From Owenia fusiformis (lineage: Eukaryota; Annelida; Polychaeta; Sabellida; Oweniidae): DNA of 60,000 nt. Location of the stretch: positions 29,826,005 through 29,886,004 of the forward strand of contig CAIIXF020000008.1 of the NCBI GenBank assembly GCA_903813345.2, written 5' to 3'. Shown piece by piece: positions 10,601 through 22,762 of this stretch. Below the pieces are notes generated by a model that saw only the letters and a list, made by a program, of their open reading frames with translations, ran no database searches and was not told the origin of the DNA. Position 1 is the stretch's first letter. Each line of letters begins with the position of its first letter. The position numbers and the translations under genes were made by a program.

Positions 10601-11769
10601 TCGAACTTTTTGATTTGCTTGTTGTCAAGATATAATAAGTAGGGCAAAATCCAGAAAAAGTAGATCAAAAATACTCCAATGGAGTATAAAATTGTCACCA
10701 GGATTTCGGAATGAGACGAATGTTAACTCGTGAAATCTCGGTAGATAAGGTAGGTCAGAAAATCCGGATTAATCCGAACAAGGTTCGGGAATTTCCGTCA
10801 TAAGAAGTAGGACAAAAATACTCCAATGGAGTATAAAATTGTCACCAGGATTCCGAAATACGACGAATCGAATCGGCAAACTTCGGTACAATAATGAAGT
10901 GCATAAAAATCGTGAAACAGGTGTCAGGGGCTTCCCTCATCTTTCCATAAATGGTTCTAAAAGCCTTATATGGATCTATCACGTGACATTCAAAATGACG
11001 TTCCTATATGGTTCTATGGGCCTTATATGGATCTTTCGAACACGTGACCAAATCAAAATCAAAATCAAAATTTTACCTTGACCATTGGATGGGATTTCAT
11101 AGAAAATATCAAAGAAAACATATTCTCGTGATCCTTAAATCACTTAAATTCGATCATTTTATCTTCACCCCTTGATGGAATTTTATGAAAGAAGTTATGA
11201 AAACACATCATCATGTAAGGGTTTTCACCTAAATTAGCTCGTTTTATCTTGACCCTTCAATTGAATTTCATTGAAAAATGTTTCATGAAAAATATCATGT
11301 TATGAATTGTATTTAAATAAGACCGTTTCATTTAAATACTTGCTGGATAATATTTCATTAAAAAACGCACTTTAAAAATATTTCAGGATTTGCCTTAATT
11401 TATCAATGTAATGTAAGTATTAGATTGACTCTCAAATAGGGTTCTATTTTAACTTTTTTATTGAAATTAATACTAGGCAGGACTCACTCTCTAAATAGCT
11501 AATAAAAATTCAACCCTTGGATGTGATTTCGTTGAAAAAAAAATATGACAAGTCCAAAATCAAATGATTTGTCCAGAACCTCTTAAGATCCTGTTATGTC
11601 AAAGAGATCTTTCAAATGAGCCATGACTTATGTTTTAACAATTTTTCCTAGCATATATAAACCAAAATGTCGGATTTGATTTTAGCACATTTCCCTCTTA
11701 ATCTAGGGCACAATTTTGGCTCTGTAGAACAATTTTAATTTTTGTGATAAGACCGGTTTTCCTATGGCC

Positions 11770-12110
11770 AGGCTCAAATACTGGCAGAATTTCGATCTGG
11801 TACTTTGAAGAGAGACAGGTCGCTTTAATAACATCCCATTAAACAACGCATTTTATGCGATAGTGACCGAGAAGATGAAAAACATTTTTTGTTAGACCGC
11901 ACACACTATATAGATATCAGAAACGACCTTTTCATATTTAAGAGATTCATTCTAGATAATTTTAGTGTTGATTAATGTTACCCTCCACTCTAAAATGACA
12001 TGCAAATAAATCTGCTTCTTTTTTATATAAAATGTTTCAAAAGAGGCATGTATCTGTAACGTTTGTAATAACATAGTATGGGCCATAATTAATGGGCCAC
12101 TTCAATGTTT
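11770..12110 (+). pseudogene. LINE ORF2 C-terminal fragment and 3' tail
   Basis: The plus-strand translation gives a broken zinc-knuckle region typical of the C-terminus of non-LTR RT proteins, with ILCDSDREDEKHFLLD and THYIDIRNDLF followed by a short tail. The same sequence recurs at 26795-27070. Its 3' phrase GTTTGTAATAACATAGTA recurs at about 36820. Stops interrupt the frame. Confidence 0.75.
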
Positions 12111-12146
12111 TAGAAAATGTTTTGAAACATTAGTGATGTCGCTAAC

Positions 12147-12210
12147 ACCCCAGTCACATTTGTCGCACGGCGGCCGCAAGTCGACCGCAGAACAATTAAA
12201 TCGGTGAATT
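12147..12210 (+). mobile_element. One end of a Harbinger-like MITE
   Basis: The sequence CACCCCAGTCACATTTG followed by a CGCACGGCGGCCGC stretch and GTCGACCGCAGA matches the inverted end of the complete element at 13540-14021. It is preceded by TAA, a fitting 3-bp TWA target. No matching opposite end was found downstream, so the copy is truncated. Confidence 0.65.
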
Positions 12211-12389
12211 TTTGATTATTTATATGTGTAAATGGTTTTTAATGGGAGGAATGACTGTAATGCCATCTATGTTTTTAAATTCTAATCAATTTCTGTTGAA
12301 TCATTACCAGTTGAACAAAGTTTTTGAATAGTGAACACATATTAGTTTGAATATTTAGGACTAGAACATATTATATAGTTACAACCATA

Positions 12390-13260
12390 AACAATGGGTG
12401 ATTCTGATGAACAATCTCGGGATGAAGGTTGTGCAGTCATGAGATTTTGCACAACTTCAAACCTCCATCTTTTACTATACATGTCAGCAATGCTCAACAG
12501 AGCATTTAGATTTTCTGGAGTGTTTGCAATTAAGGCAATATCATCAGCGTATGCCAGACATGCTACAGATGTTTCACCAATTCTTACTCCTTTTGCCGAA
12601 TCTACCAGTTGTTATACCAGTCTGCTATAAAGAACTGGTAGAGAAACATAGAACATATCCCGCCCTGGTGAACACCTCTATTAACAGGAAAAGTATCCGT
12701 TAAAATATCATCTACAAAAACCTTACATTTATACTTGTTGTATGATTGATACAAGAGCCTCCACAATTATATAACTTATGGAACAGGCCTCGTATCCATG
12801 TACTGTCAAAGGCCTTTTTAATGTCCACTAACGCCATAATTGTGCCATTTTCTTGATGAGATATGGCTTCTTGCACTATTAGAGATGTTTGCAAGGATGA
12901 ACAACCTTTAATAGACGCACCTTGTAATTGCGGAATGCGACCTTGCAGTACACCAGTAATTTTCCAAAGTGTCTCTTAAGACGAAATATTTAACCACTGT
13001 ACTGTATTGTAAAATTGTTAAATGTAGGTTTACCATGTAACTAACTGTAATTGTTTTTTGCAATTGCTTTAACATGCTTATTCTTTGAAATAAAAAAAAA
13101 TATAAAAAAAAAATATATTATCAAAAATCTTACGAAAATTGTCATAAGGGTTATCCCACTATGGTGATCCTTATTAAGACAGTCTTTGTTACCAGACTTG
13201 AGTAATAGCAGTAAGATACCTAAGCAGAAGTTCTCAGGTATATATACATTTGCGATCATT
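12390..13260 (-). pseudogene. LINE reverse transcriptase fragment
   Basis: Read from 13260 down to 12390 on the minus strand, consecutive frames give an RT. The blocks are IPENFCLGILLLLLKSG and GITLMTIFV (13259-13150), SLQTSLIVQEAI and ALVDIKKAFDSTWI (12900-12790), INRGVHQGG, and RIGETSVACLAYADDIALIA with the catalytic YADD near 12555-12545. Several frameshifts and stops plus an AT-rich insertion near 13080-13130 make it dead. It lies just upstream of copy 2 of the segmental duplication. Confidence 0.85.
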
Positions 13261-13330
13261 GCATTAAATATAAAATGGTGAGCAAAGACACAATATTTTC
13301 ACCAGCGTATTTTACATGTTCAGAATTGAT

Positions 13331-13362
13331 ACTGTCGTGGCCAACTACTGTCGTGGCCAACT
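13331..13362. repeat. Tandem 16-bp duplication
   Basis: The phrase ACTGTCGTGGCCAACT is repeated immediately. It abuts the first base of homology with copy 1, so it sits at the duplication breakpoint. Confidence 0.8.
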
Positions 13363-13539
13363 GCTTTTCTACAGGTTTGTTGACCCTTTAGATGCACGGC
13401 TCAACGTGTTAGAATGCTGATTCTCATGTGTGATGAAATTCAGCTGTATATGTTGCGTAAACATTTATTGTTTGCATTATATGATGGAAATTTCCAATAC
13501 TGTACTCATCGCATTTTTCAGATGACCTTCCTTACTTTA

Positions 13540-14021
13540 CACCCCAGTCACATTTCCCACGGCCGCCGTGCGGTCTATCATTTCTGCGGCCAGTAGCTTT
13601 TCTACGCTTGCCACAGAATTTCTGCGCTCTCATACTTTTGCAGTCACATTTCGGGAACCACGGCAGCCGCACGGTGAATTTTATATTTCTGTTGATAAAT
13701 AATACTTTTTTTCATTTCATTTACATCAGGAAAATTCATAAATGTTATTCATAGTGCTAGGATGTAATATCAAATGAAAAGTGATCGTGAAACATTGACA
13801 AATAATGATCCAATCTTGTTGAGCCTACGGGGACCTCAGAAAAGAACAAATAACTCCGAGTTATAATTTCTACGGCGACCCTGCGGCCTGTAAAAAAACT
13901 GGATACGCCGTACGGAGTCCGCTAGGCGAGCGTAGTTTTCCTTCGCTCGCCGCAGAAATACACTGATTTAATTGATCTGCGGTCGACACACGCCCTCCGT
14001 AGGACAAATGTGACTGGGGTG
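13540..14021. mobile_element. 482-bp Harbinger-like MITE, TTA TSD
   Basis: Termini CACCCCAGTCACATTT at the left and the exact reverse complement at the right. TTA is duplicated at 13537-13539 and 14022-14024. Copy 1 has a single TTA with no insertion (CTTTAACG near 1594). A 3-bp TWA target duplication is typical of the PIF/Harbinger superfamily, so this assignment is inference from form. A second internal copy of the subterminal phrase CAGTCACATTTC lies near 13641, and the element is rich in CGGC/GCCG runs unlike its surroundings. No coding capacity. Confidence 0.85.
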
Positions 14022-14418
14022 TTAACGCACTCATCGAGTGTACTACCCTTACTCGGTTTGTTTATTTCGTGGTATGTTGGAAGTAGTTTAAAAACCTGTT
14101 TGGGACTTCATGTGCTATACTACAGCACCATCTTTGGATAGAATACTCTAATTTGCAGACACATAATGCCCAGAATAACTGCATGGGAAACATCTGATCA
14201 TAACAGTGAACGGTAAAATATTTTGAATTATTGTCTGTGGATGGATGAGCTTGGTAGTGGTGAATTGGTCAATATACATAAATATGATGACGTTTTCTGT
14301 ATTTTTCTGAAATTCTTTGAAAATCGATGAACTGCGATTTGAGAAATACTAATTTGAACTTTGTCAATTTAACATGCATCTCAATGGTACAAAGAGTAAG
14401 GAGAGTTGAATGTTCTAC

Positions 14419-16378
14419 TGTAATAAATCGCCGGGCCCTCTCTCTGAACAACAAAACGTGGTAGCGTGGCTAGGGCCGGGAATATTACGAAACTGAATTT
14501 TGACTTGGTCTTAAATTGAGTTAATCAAATTATTCGCTTGGTCATTAAATAAATGGAAAATTTGGAATAGTATAATACTGGAAGGTGCTGACACCTTTAA
14601 ATGACAAACTGGACTGAAGTGGGAGGGGGTAATTGCAATATATAGTGATATAACTGGAATCTCTAACACAACTTGCACCTAAGTATTCTCAACAGATCAC
14701 AATAATGAGCTTGATATGACCCCTTAAATATATAGGCTTAAATGAAGTTGAAACAATCTGTTGAAAATAAACCTTAGATCAAATTGACCACTTTTTACTC
14801 AAAACAACAGACAAAGAAATTAAGATTATATAGTTTTAATAATGATATAAATCTGAATATATAGAATATAATGTATAAAATGATATAATTACAAAGGAAT
14901 ATTTACATAATCAGAGTCACGAAGTTTGAACGAATAAGACACTGTTATACTCTCAACAGGAACGATCTTATTATTGAACTTACTCTTGATTAAGAATCTC
15001 ACCAATCTCACTAACTATCTCATTCCCAACATTTAACTCCACTTACATGACAGAAGTTCTCTACGCATAGTGTGACCTGAACTAATCAACACTACGGTGA
15101 CCATGAGCACCTTAAAATAATGGAACACTCAAAAAGCAGAAATTCATGGAAATTCATTGATACACACTGATCGCTGAGCCAAATAACAAAGGATATTCCT
15201 TACCAAGCCTGACAGAAATCCACTTGAATATTCAAGACTAAAGTTGGAAAGTATAAAAAATGAGTTTAAACTGAAACACCCTTATCCCTCGAAATGCATC
15301 AAGGTTCCGAGATCTCAAAACCACGAGGTTGAGAACTTAAGGAACTGAGACAATGAGATTTCAGTTATAAACTGGAAATAAAAAGTAATTCATATAATTG
15401 AGAAGTTTTAGCCTTGTGGTAACCGATTAAAAAGCGGCTCCCTAGAATCCGGAACAGTAATCCAAGATTCCTTTAGAATAAAACTTACAACCAATTAAAT
15501 GTAAATGAAAGAACTAAAATGTTCTAAAATATCTGCATTCGATTGAAATGTGATCAAGAATCCCAAGGGTGCTTAAGTTCAAACACCCAGGAATTCACTA
15601 TACGTAAATCCCGTGTGGAACCTCGATTACACTCAACCCAAGGCAGATAATAGAGTTTCACAAGCGCAAAACTCTCAATGAAATGATTAAAATACTGAAA
15701 ATGCCAAAGTGACTTTGCTAAATAATGCAAAGTATTGATAAGGAATTTTGATCTGCAAAGATAAAGTTAAGTAAAGAATATCTTACGCCATGGTTGCCAG
15801 ACTGAAACCTACATTATAGCCTAGTCTTGTTTATAATCCTAAAATGTCCATCCATAATTCTGGTTTTCAAAGTTCGTTTCCCAACTCGAGCAATTCATTA
15901 GGTTTCTCTTATGTTTGTCCCATACCCGGTCCCATATTCACTTATCAGTCTCAAATTCAACTCTAGCAATTCAATTTCTCCCATATTTCTCCCATTTTCA
16001 CTTTCTCAGTCTCAAATCTACATACTAGTTTTTCCTAAGCTTCTCTCATGTTCACTCCCGGGTGTTCACTATCTCAGCCTCAAATCTACATTCTGCCCTT
16101 AACACTAAAAAATATTACTTACTTCACAAAATATAACAATCAGCTAGAGCTAACACCATTGGTCAATTCATTAAATACTTATCCCCCTAACTTGACTCTC
16201 ATTAGCTAAGCTTCTTTCTCTGCTTTCAAACACTTTTAGGACTGATGGTCCTTGTAAAATCACATTATAAACAAAATAACATTTGAAACAAGTATCTAAA
16301 AGATAATGCACAAACTCAATATAAAATAAAATGAATGTACAAATAAAAGTACAAAGTAATGATGCCAGGATCATTACA
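14419..16378. mobile_element. 1,960-bp insertion, TG...CA ends, CTAC TSD (solo-LTR-like)
   Basis: Copy 1 reads GAGTTCTACCATC without interruption. Copy 2 has CTAC at 14415-14418 and again at 16379-16382, with the inserted sequence starting TGTAAT and ending ATTACA. Short inverted TGTAAT/ATTACA ends and a 4-bp TSD are the usual form of an LTR or solo LTR. No internal long direct repeat and no gag-pol frame is visible. An alternative is an unclassified non-autonomous element. Confidence 0.7.
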
Positions 16379-16528
16379 CTACCATCAAACTGGGTAAAGC
16401 AATGGATCAAACTGGGTACAATAGTGGAAGATTTGCAGGCTATAATCGGGGTTGACCCCTTTTTGAGAGACTTGCTCCTGTTTTAAGCGGGGCCAACTCA
16501 TGATTTTAGCGGAGCTTCCTCATGTTTA

Positions 16529-17595
16529 CGAGGGTTGTCCCAGAAGTAATGCACTATATGCTCTAACTTGCTTTAATATTCCTCAATTCAGCCGAAATTT
16601 TGTGTATAATACAATTGAAGTTTTATCTGTTATATCCTGAAGTTTCAGCATCAAACATTAATATTAAGTCTTAGTATGGTTGCTATAGCAACGTGGGGGT
16701 AGGGGTGGGCGGGGCAGGTACCAATTTTTCTTATTATGAAAAGATCCAAAGTGTTATTTTATTAATATTTCTTTCTTTTAAATGGTCAAAATATTTGGGA
16801 AATTGTTATATCTATTCAGCATGATGTTAACCAAGTACAAATAATGACATTTAGCAATGTGATGTCATAATACCACAGTTCAATAGTCACAAATTCAAAT
16901 TCAGTCACAGTCAAGAAATTGCAAAAATGGCTGCAATTCTCACCTGATAACAGAAAGCCTTGCGTTTTGTGGCCTAATTTCATACTTCACTTGGACTCAC
17001 AGCCACACAAACTTAAGCTATCGTGAAGAAAGTATAAAAGGAGTGTACACCAGATAAAACCACAATTATGAGGTGGCAGAAAAGATTTAAAAGTGATGAC
17101 TGGACCCCGGATGGCAACTCCAAACATGGGAGGCAAAAACTCCACAAATCACAGTGGAAGAAATTGCTAAGAGTGTTTGACCTGACAGGCATCAAAAGTA
17201 CATGACATGCAAAGGGCAATATTTTGAGAAAATGTTGGACACTGTGCAATATACAGGTACATCCATTAAATCTAGGATGTGCTCATAGTAATTTAGTATC
17301 TTAAAATATATTTTTGAGCATACTTCTTATTGCTACACAAAATGGTATTTGTTGATTAATTATTTCATATTTTCAATTTTTTATTCCTTTTGATGTGACT
17401 GTATAACCTGCCCCACCCTACCCAAACTCACCAACTTGATTTTATTATAACATCAATATAGTTTTATCAGCCAACATGAACATTTGTAGAATAATCAAAA
17501 TGTCTCTAAGGAAGATTTACTGAAAATTTCATGGAAAAATATCCATTATTGATAAAGTTAGAGCATATAGTGCATTACTTCTGGGACAACCCTCG
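16529..17595. mobile_element. Mariner-family element, dead, 1,067 bp
   Basis: Nearly perfect ~41-bp terminal inverted repeats begin CGAGGGTTGTCCCAGAAGT at 16529 and end at 17595. The left flank ends in TA (16527-16528). The right flank is CA (17596-17597), a decayed TA, since copy 1 shows the single uninterrupted TTTACAGTG site at 2222-2230. TA duplication and this terminus are typical of mariner elements. Confidence 0.9.
16985..17210 (+). pseudogene. Mariner transposase N-terminal (HTH) remnant
   Basis: Inside the mariner element the plus-strand frame reads ECTPDKTTIMRWQKRFKSD, followed by DDWTPDGNSKHGRQK and, in another frame, TVEEIAKSV. This corresponds to the second helix-turn-helix and GRP-like linker of mariner transposases. 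Multiple stops and frameshifts are present, and no DDD catalytic region was found, so it cannot encode a working transposase. Confidence 0.75.
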
Positions 17596-18255
17596 CACAG
17601 TGTGACCTTTTGCTCATTTCTCATGTTTGAAGCGAGTCCTGAGAGAAATAATAAAACGGAAATAAAAAATATTTTATGAAACTTTACGACATCAAACTCA
17701 GTATAACTTTATTTCATATCACTATGGATATTTCAATGGCAGGGAAACTACGCTCTTCAATTACAACACATAAAAAATACAGATAATAAAAGATTCAAGA
17801 TGATACTTTCTGTCCAACTCTTAAATAACTAGACCCAGAACGACAGCACGTGATACCTTTTACCAACAGTTGTCTTTTTAGTTTTACATGTAATAACATG
17901 TAATCATCGAGAATATTAAATGAAAAAAAGCTTTGTAAGTATAATTGGATAAAAGATGACCCTTTTCTTAATGCACGCGTTTTCAGCGATCAATATTATG
18001 GTTGGCTTACCCGCCCAAAGTATGCATGCGTTGTCGAAGAAGTAAATTAAATTCTACGGGCGTTCAAACAACATTTACGGGCGTAAACTTACGGCGTCAA
18101 GATGATTAATTACGGGCGTTAAGGGGACTCATCTCTAACCCTTACGACAATGCTAATACACTTGCCAATTACAGAATAGAAAATTAACATCTTCAGGAAA
18201 AGCTTGTTTGTTAATATCACGTTTGACAAGTGTTCCATAATCAAATGTTAATGAC

Positions 18256-20435
18256 CACGGGGGATAAGCAAAACGAGGGCGAAGCCACGGACTGCGACTC
18301 GCGTAATTCAAAACGAGGTTACAACGCATTATAGCTGAACAATGGCGGTAAGTCCAAACTTAATTTGGAAGGCATGTTAGGATTTGGGGTAGATTATTGG
18401 TTTGGATATTCTACAGAATAGCTAGTATGTTCCAGTCGGTGATCAACATATTCATACTCCACCTGCAATGGCAGTCTTGGTGCTCGGCTGTCCAATAGTT
18501 TAGCATGAACACAAATGAATTCGAAATCTGCCACAAAAAATGTAATTTTGTCAATATTTGTCCCTAATATACCGATTTAAACAAAGGAATCAGAAATGAC
18601 ATCGAATTAATATAATTATTCATGTTCTGTTGTTACAATTACATCTTCGTGTGATATTTGGTAAGCGGAAAACGTACAATTACATAGAAAATTGGAATTT
18701 ATAATAGCCGCAGTCCATCCATCTGCCCAACGCAGTCCGCGACTGAGTGTTGCTTTATATCTGAAGCTGGACGCAATCACAGCCAAAGGTAGATAGCACA
18801 ATGTGTGTACAGGTGTGGCCGAAATGGAGCAACTTTGGACAAAATTGAATATAAAGGGCTATTTTAATAGACCTACATCGTGTCTCAATCCATTCTGCAA
18901 ATATATACAAGCTGTCAAATACAGCTGAAATCATGAATTTATGGTAGCTAGCAATATTGATGGACTGTTGGAAAGATCATCCAAAATTACATTAACTCAC
19001 CAACTCTCCAATTATTTGATATTTTCCTGATATCTTAAATACTAGTTAAAGGACAACTGAAATAGCTTTTCTCAACTTGCAGCTACAAAAATGCGGTTTT
19101 CTCCATTGTAAGCCCACCGTAGAGTTCTTGCGATAGCCATTATAAAATAAATGTTAGATAACTGCTACGGTCATAGATAACGAAACAAAACTAACCGATA
19201 AATCAAATTGGCCCCCACGTGATTAGTAACGTCATATACAAAATATAGTTTTGGTTTATTGGTTCCATAGTAATCACAACGTCACGGCAACCATAGGATT
19301 GTTGTGTAAACAAACAACAAAACATTTTGGCATTATGACGTCATGATTTAATGGACCAAAATGGGCCACGTGGGGACCAGTGAGAGATCACGTGGGGGCC
19401 AATAACGTCACAACCAATTCAAATATTGCTTATTAAGCAGCTATAACGATCGTTAGAGTGAAATAGTTTTCACACTACTGATGAGAAAACATGTCCAAAT
19501 ACATCTATCAAAAAATTATATTGATTCCTTTAGGTTGAAAATACCATTTCATATCTGCTTTAATGTACCCTTCCCCAACAGCTTTTATTGCATCATCAAA
19601 AAGTTAATTGTTTCGCATTTCTACTTCTTATAAAAAGTCTCACCACTATCCAATTATCTATATATTTAACCCTATCCACAAATTGGTTTGTAATAAACAT
19701 ATTACGTTGTCATCTTGCGCTCGACTGTTCTGCCAAATACACTATTGAATTGCCATATTTCTAGGTCTTAAACGATACAATATAGCAATTTGGGACATTG
19801 ATTCAGGTAATAGATATATGTTAATCAACGTAACTTTGAATGATAATCTGGATGCTGACTTTCTTTTCCTGAAACAATAATAGCGTAGGAATATAGTTTA
19901 CACTATCTTATTTATTTCGTGTTCGCGGCTGGACTGCGTTGCTTAGAATATCAATGGAGGCTGTGTTGCGTTGTTGAAATAGCTTTGTTTACTGGACTGC
20001 GTCCACTATGAATGCGCAGTTTGAATCTAATTTTCTCCTCATGAACACATTCTATTATCTAATCATTTTCACGAATTATACTCGGAGCCTCAACTAACCT
20101 TTAGATATCAGAAACGTGTTAAAACTCCTTTCAAATGTATAGTAAATTAAATAATATGCACATATTTTACAGGTAAAATCAGAACTTTGCTACTGTTTTA
20201 GCTTGATCTGGACAACTGCTTATTTTCTTATCTACAGACCAACAGTAGATACAGAGTAATATTTTGGTCACCGATTAGACACTACGATGGCATTTGAAAT
20301 ACCTGGATTTCTCTATTTTGTCGGAAGAAGCAGAAGGCACTGCCGGATGTCCCTCCATTTTGGCGCTGGGCTGCGGTGTAAAGTTACGCGAGTCAGCAGT
20401 CCGTGGCTTCGCCCTCGTTTTGCTTATCCCCCGTG
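18256..20435. mobile_element. 2,180-bp element, CACGGGGG termini, ATGAC TSD
   Basis: Roughly 50-bp terminal inverted repeats start CACGGGGGATAAGC and continue AAAACGAGGGCGAAGCC on both ends. ATGAC is duplicated at 18251-18255 and 20436-20440. A 5-bp TSD with CAC-starting ends recalls Transib-like elements, but the rest of the terminus does not match that consensus well, so this is only a suggestion. Internal CTGCGTTGC / GCAACGCAG-like motifs recur near 18685-18750 and 19925-20010. The phrase TTCAAAACGAGG is shared with the element at 49160-50190. No transposase frame. Confidence 0.85.
19207..19403. mobile_element. ~197-bp MITE-like inverted repeat
   Basis: Exact 17-bp inverted ends ATTGGCCCCCACGTGAT (19207-19223) and its reverse complement (19387-19403) inside the larger element. 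No obvious TSD. It may be a fourth nesting level or an internal feature of the host element. Confidence 0.55.
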
Positions 20436-20939
20436 ATGACGTTGAATGACGGTATGTGACACTTTACGACATAGCAACTAAGAGCTCCTCACTTGAAGCA
20501 TTGTTTTATCATGACGTCATATAACACTGTTGTTCACGATTTATTGGAATATGGTACAATTATCTGTGACGTCAGTGGCACATTGCCCCATCAACAATTA
20601 AACAAACAAACGAACTATACGTCACTGATTTCCCAAATAATTGCATAATTTGGGTGTTTGCCTTGTTTTCTTGTATTTTGTTCAAGCTTAGTTCGTTAGT
20701 ATTCCAGCAGTATAGCAAGTATGCAAATGTTTTACAGAAATGGCAAACTAGCACGTAACTTGCTTTTTCCGCTAAATGCCATTAGTATGAACAATTTATA
20801 TAAGGTTTCATTACATGTATATATTACCTTGGAAATCATAATGGCAAAGTATTCCCATACATTACTGATGTATAAGAAAATCGTTTTAGCCTACGGTATA
20901 GACACCGAATTGTGTGCCTCTTAATAACATCTAAAATAA

Positions 20940-22410
20940 AAAAAGTTTCACCATCAATTTTTTTACGTCAATTTATATCAAAGTTTATTGAAATAAAGAG
21001 GCGATTGAAATTCGAAATGGCGTCAAGAACTAGTTGGGTAAGGGGCCAGAACCCCGGGGGTCAGAACCATTTACAAATGTTAGTCTTAAGGCTTTAATTT
21101 ATTTACCCTCATTTGAATTTTCTTGGAATTCAAACTATTCCGATAATTAAATGCAGTAAGCATTTTTAGCGATTGAATAATGATTCACGTGTCTAATACG
21201 CATTTGGCGAAACTATACCGATGAGCAATATAAACATTTGTTGTTGGAGATAATTGATGAAATTCTTAAAAATATCAGAAAACGACAAAATTTTGAATAT
21301 AAATAACCGAAAAAATCGATGGTGGAACCTTTTCATATTTTCAAATGTTATTTAGGGGTACGTGAACTATTGTTTGAAACAATAAAAACAATATGTCAAT
21401 GTTTATTTTTCTCCTCAAAGAATGTCAAAGTTTGTGGTAAAAAGGTGATTCAAGTTCGACATGGCGTAATTTTTTTTTCCGAACTTGGGTGAGGAGTCAA
21501 AATCATTTACAAAGGTTGGTCTTATGATGCTTTATTTACCCTAATTTTAATATTCTTTATATTCTAACTATTCAGATAATAAAAGGCATTGCATTTGTAT
21601 CATTTTAAGCGATTGTAAAATGATTCGCATGCCCAATAACACGTTTAGCGAGATCATGCCGTTACGCACTAAAAACATTTCTTGTTGGTGATAATTTTTG
21701 AAATTCTCGAAAATATCAGAAAAAGACGAAATTCCGAATATAAATAACAGAAAAAATCGACGGTGGAACCTTTTTATATTTTCAAATGTTATTTAGGGGT
21801 ACGTGAACTATTGTTTAAAATAATAAAAACAATATGTCAATGTTTTAGTTTTTTCCTCAAAAAATGTCAAAGTTTATGAAAATTGAAGGTCAATTAAAAT
21901 TTGATATGGCATCAATTGTAATGCCGAATTTGGGTAAGGGATCACAGGCCTTTACAAAAATTGGTATAACAATGCTTTATTTACCCCGAATCGAATTTTC
22001 TTCGAACTCAAACTCTTCAGATAATCAAACTGAAGTTAATCAAAGACATTTTTAGCGATTGTATTATGATTCACGTGTCTTATACGTGTATGGCGAGACT
22101 ATACCGATGAGCAATATAAACATTTCTTGTTGGAGATAATTGATGAAATTCTTATAAATATCAAAAAACGCCGAAATTTTGAATATGAATAACAGAAAAA
22201 ATCGACGGTGGAACCTTTTTATATTTTCAAAAGTTATTTAGGGGTACGTGAACTATTGGTTGAAACAATAAAAACGATGTTTTACTTTTTACCTCAAAAA
22301 ATGTCAAAGTTTATGTAAATTGGAATACAATTAAAATTTTATATGGCGTCAATTGCACTGCCGAACTTGGGTAAGGGGTCAAAATCCTTTATATAAGCTG
22401 TTCTTACGAT
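20940..22410. repeat. Tandem array, ~445-bp unit, about 3.3 copies
   Basis: Landmarks recur at regular spacing. ATGGCGTCA-type phrases lie near 21018, 21463, 21907 and 22344. TCGAYGGTGGAACCTTTT lies near 21317, 21757 and 22203. TTTAGGGGTACGTGAACTAT lies in each unit. Units differ by substitutions and small indels, so the array is not young. Small open frames at 20912-21097 and 21864-22055 are frames of the same unit. No protein recognised. Confidence 0.88.
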
Positions 22411-22762
22411 GCTTTATTAGTATCCATGAAAAATATTTGGCATCAAAAGACTTCAGTGTATCAAATGCCGTAAATTAAAAACAATCTTGGTGGCTGTGTG
22501 ACGATTTTCCTATCATTCATCGATAAGTTCAGAACATGTCGCTTTTAAAGCAAGCGTATTCTAGCAAAGTGGGTAAATTGGGGCGTTTTTCCATAACGTC
22601 ACACCCATCTTTCAGACGAGGTAGTGAAATATTTTGATGGCGTACATTCAATGTTTTTTACATTAAATGAAAGCATATATGAAACCCTTCCGAAAAAAGA
22701 AACATAAACAGTGCGTTCAGGGTACCCCCAAATCGGCTAAGTTAGAGATGAGTCCCCTTAAG

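Larger units (their letters stand above)
10257..11595. repeat. Right arm of 1,339-bp inverted repeat (foldback structure)
   Basis: Reverse-complement partner of 4994-6332, with very high identity over the full length. Scattered differences include an extra mismatch near 11524 (GATGTGATT against GGATGGGATT on the other arm). The outer end is CCTCTTAAGATCCTGTT at 11595. High arm identity implies recent formation or gene conversion between arms. Confidence 0.93.
18123..22757. mobile_element. 4,635-bp element inserted in the outer TIR, TTAA TSD
   Basis: Inverted termini GGGGACTCATCTCTAAC at the left and the exact reverse complement at the right. TTAA is duplicated at 18119-18122 and 22758-22761. 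The opposite TIR of the outer element (near 24935-24942, GGGCGTTAAGAC on the complementary strand) shows the intact TTAA target. TTAA target use is shared by piggyBac and Kolobok groups; no transposase is present to decide. It contains an element at 18256-20435 and a tandem array at 20940-22410. Confidence 0.88.

Noticed and set aside
18256-20435. Firm assignment to Transib or RAG-related elements on the basis of CAC ends and a 5-bp TSD
   Set aside because: The terminus beyond CAC does not fit the consensus and there is no transposase, so only a weak suggestion is kept.
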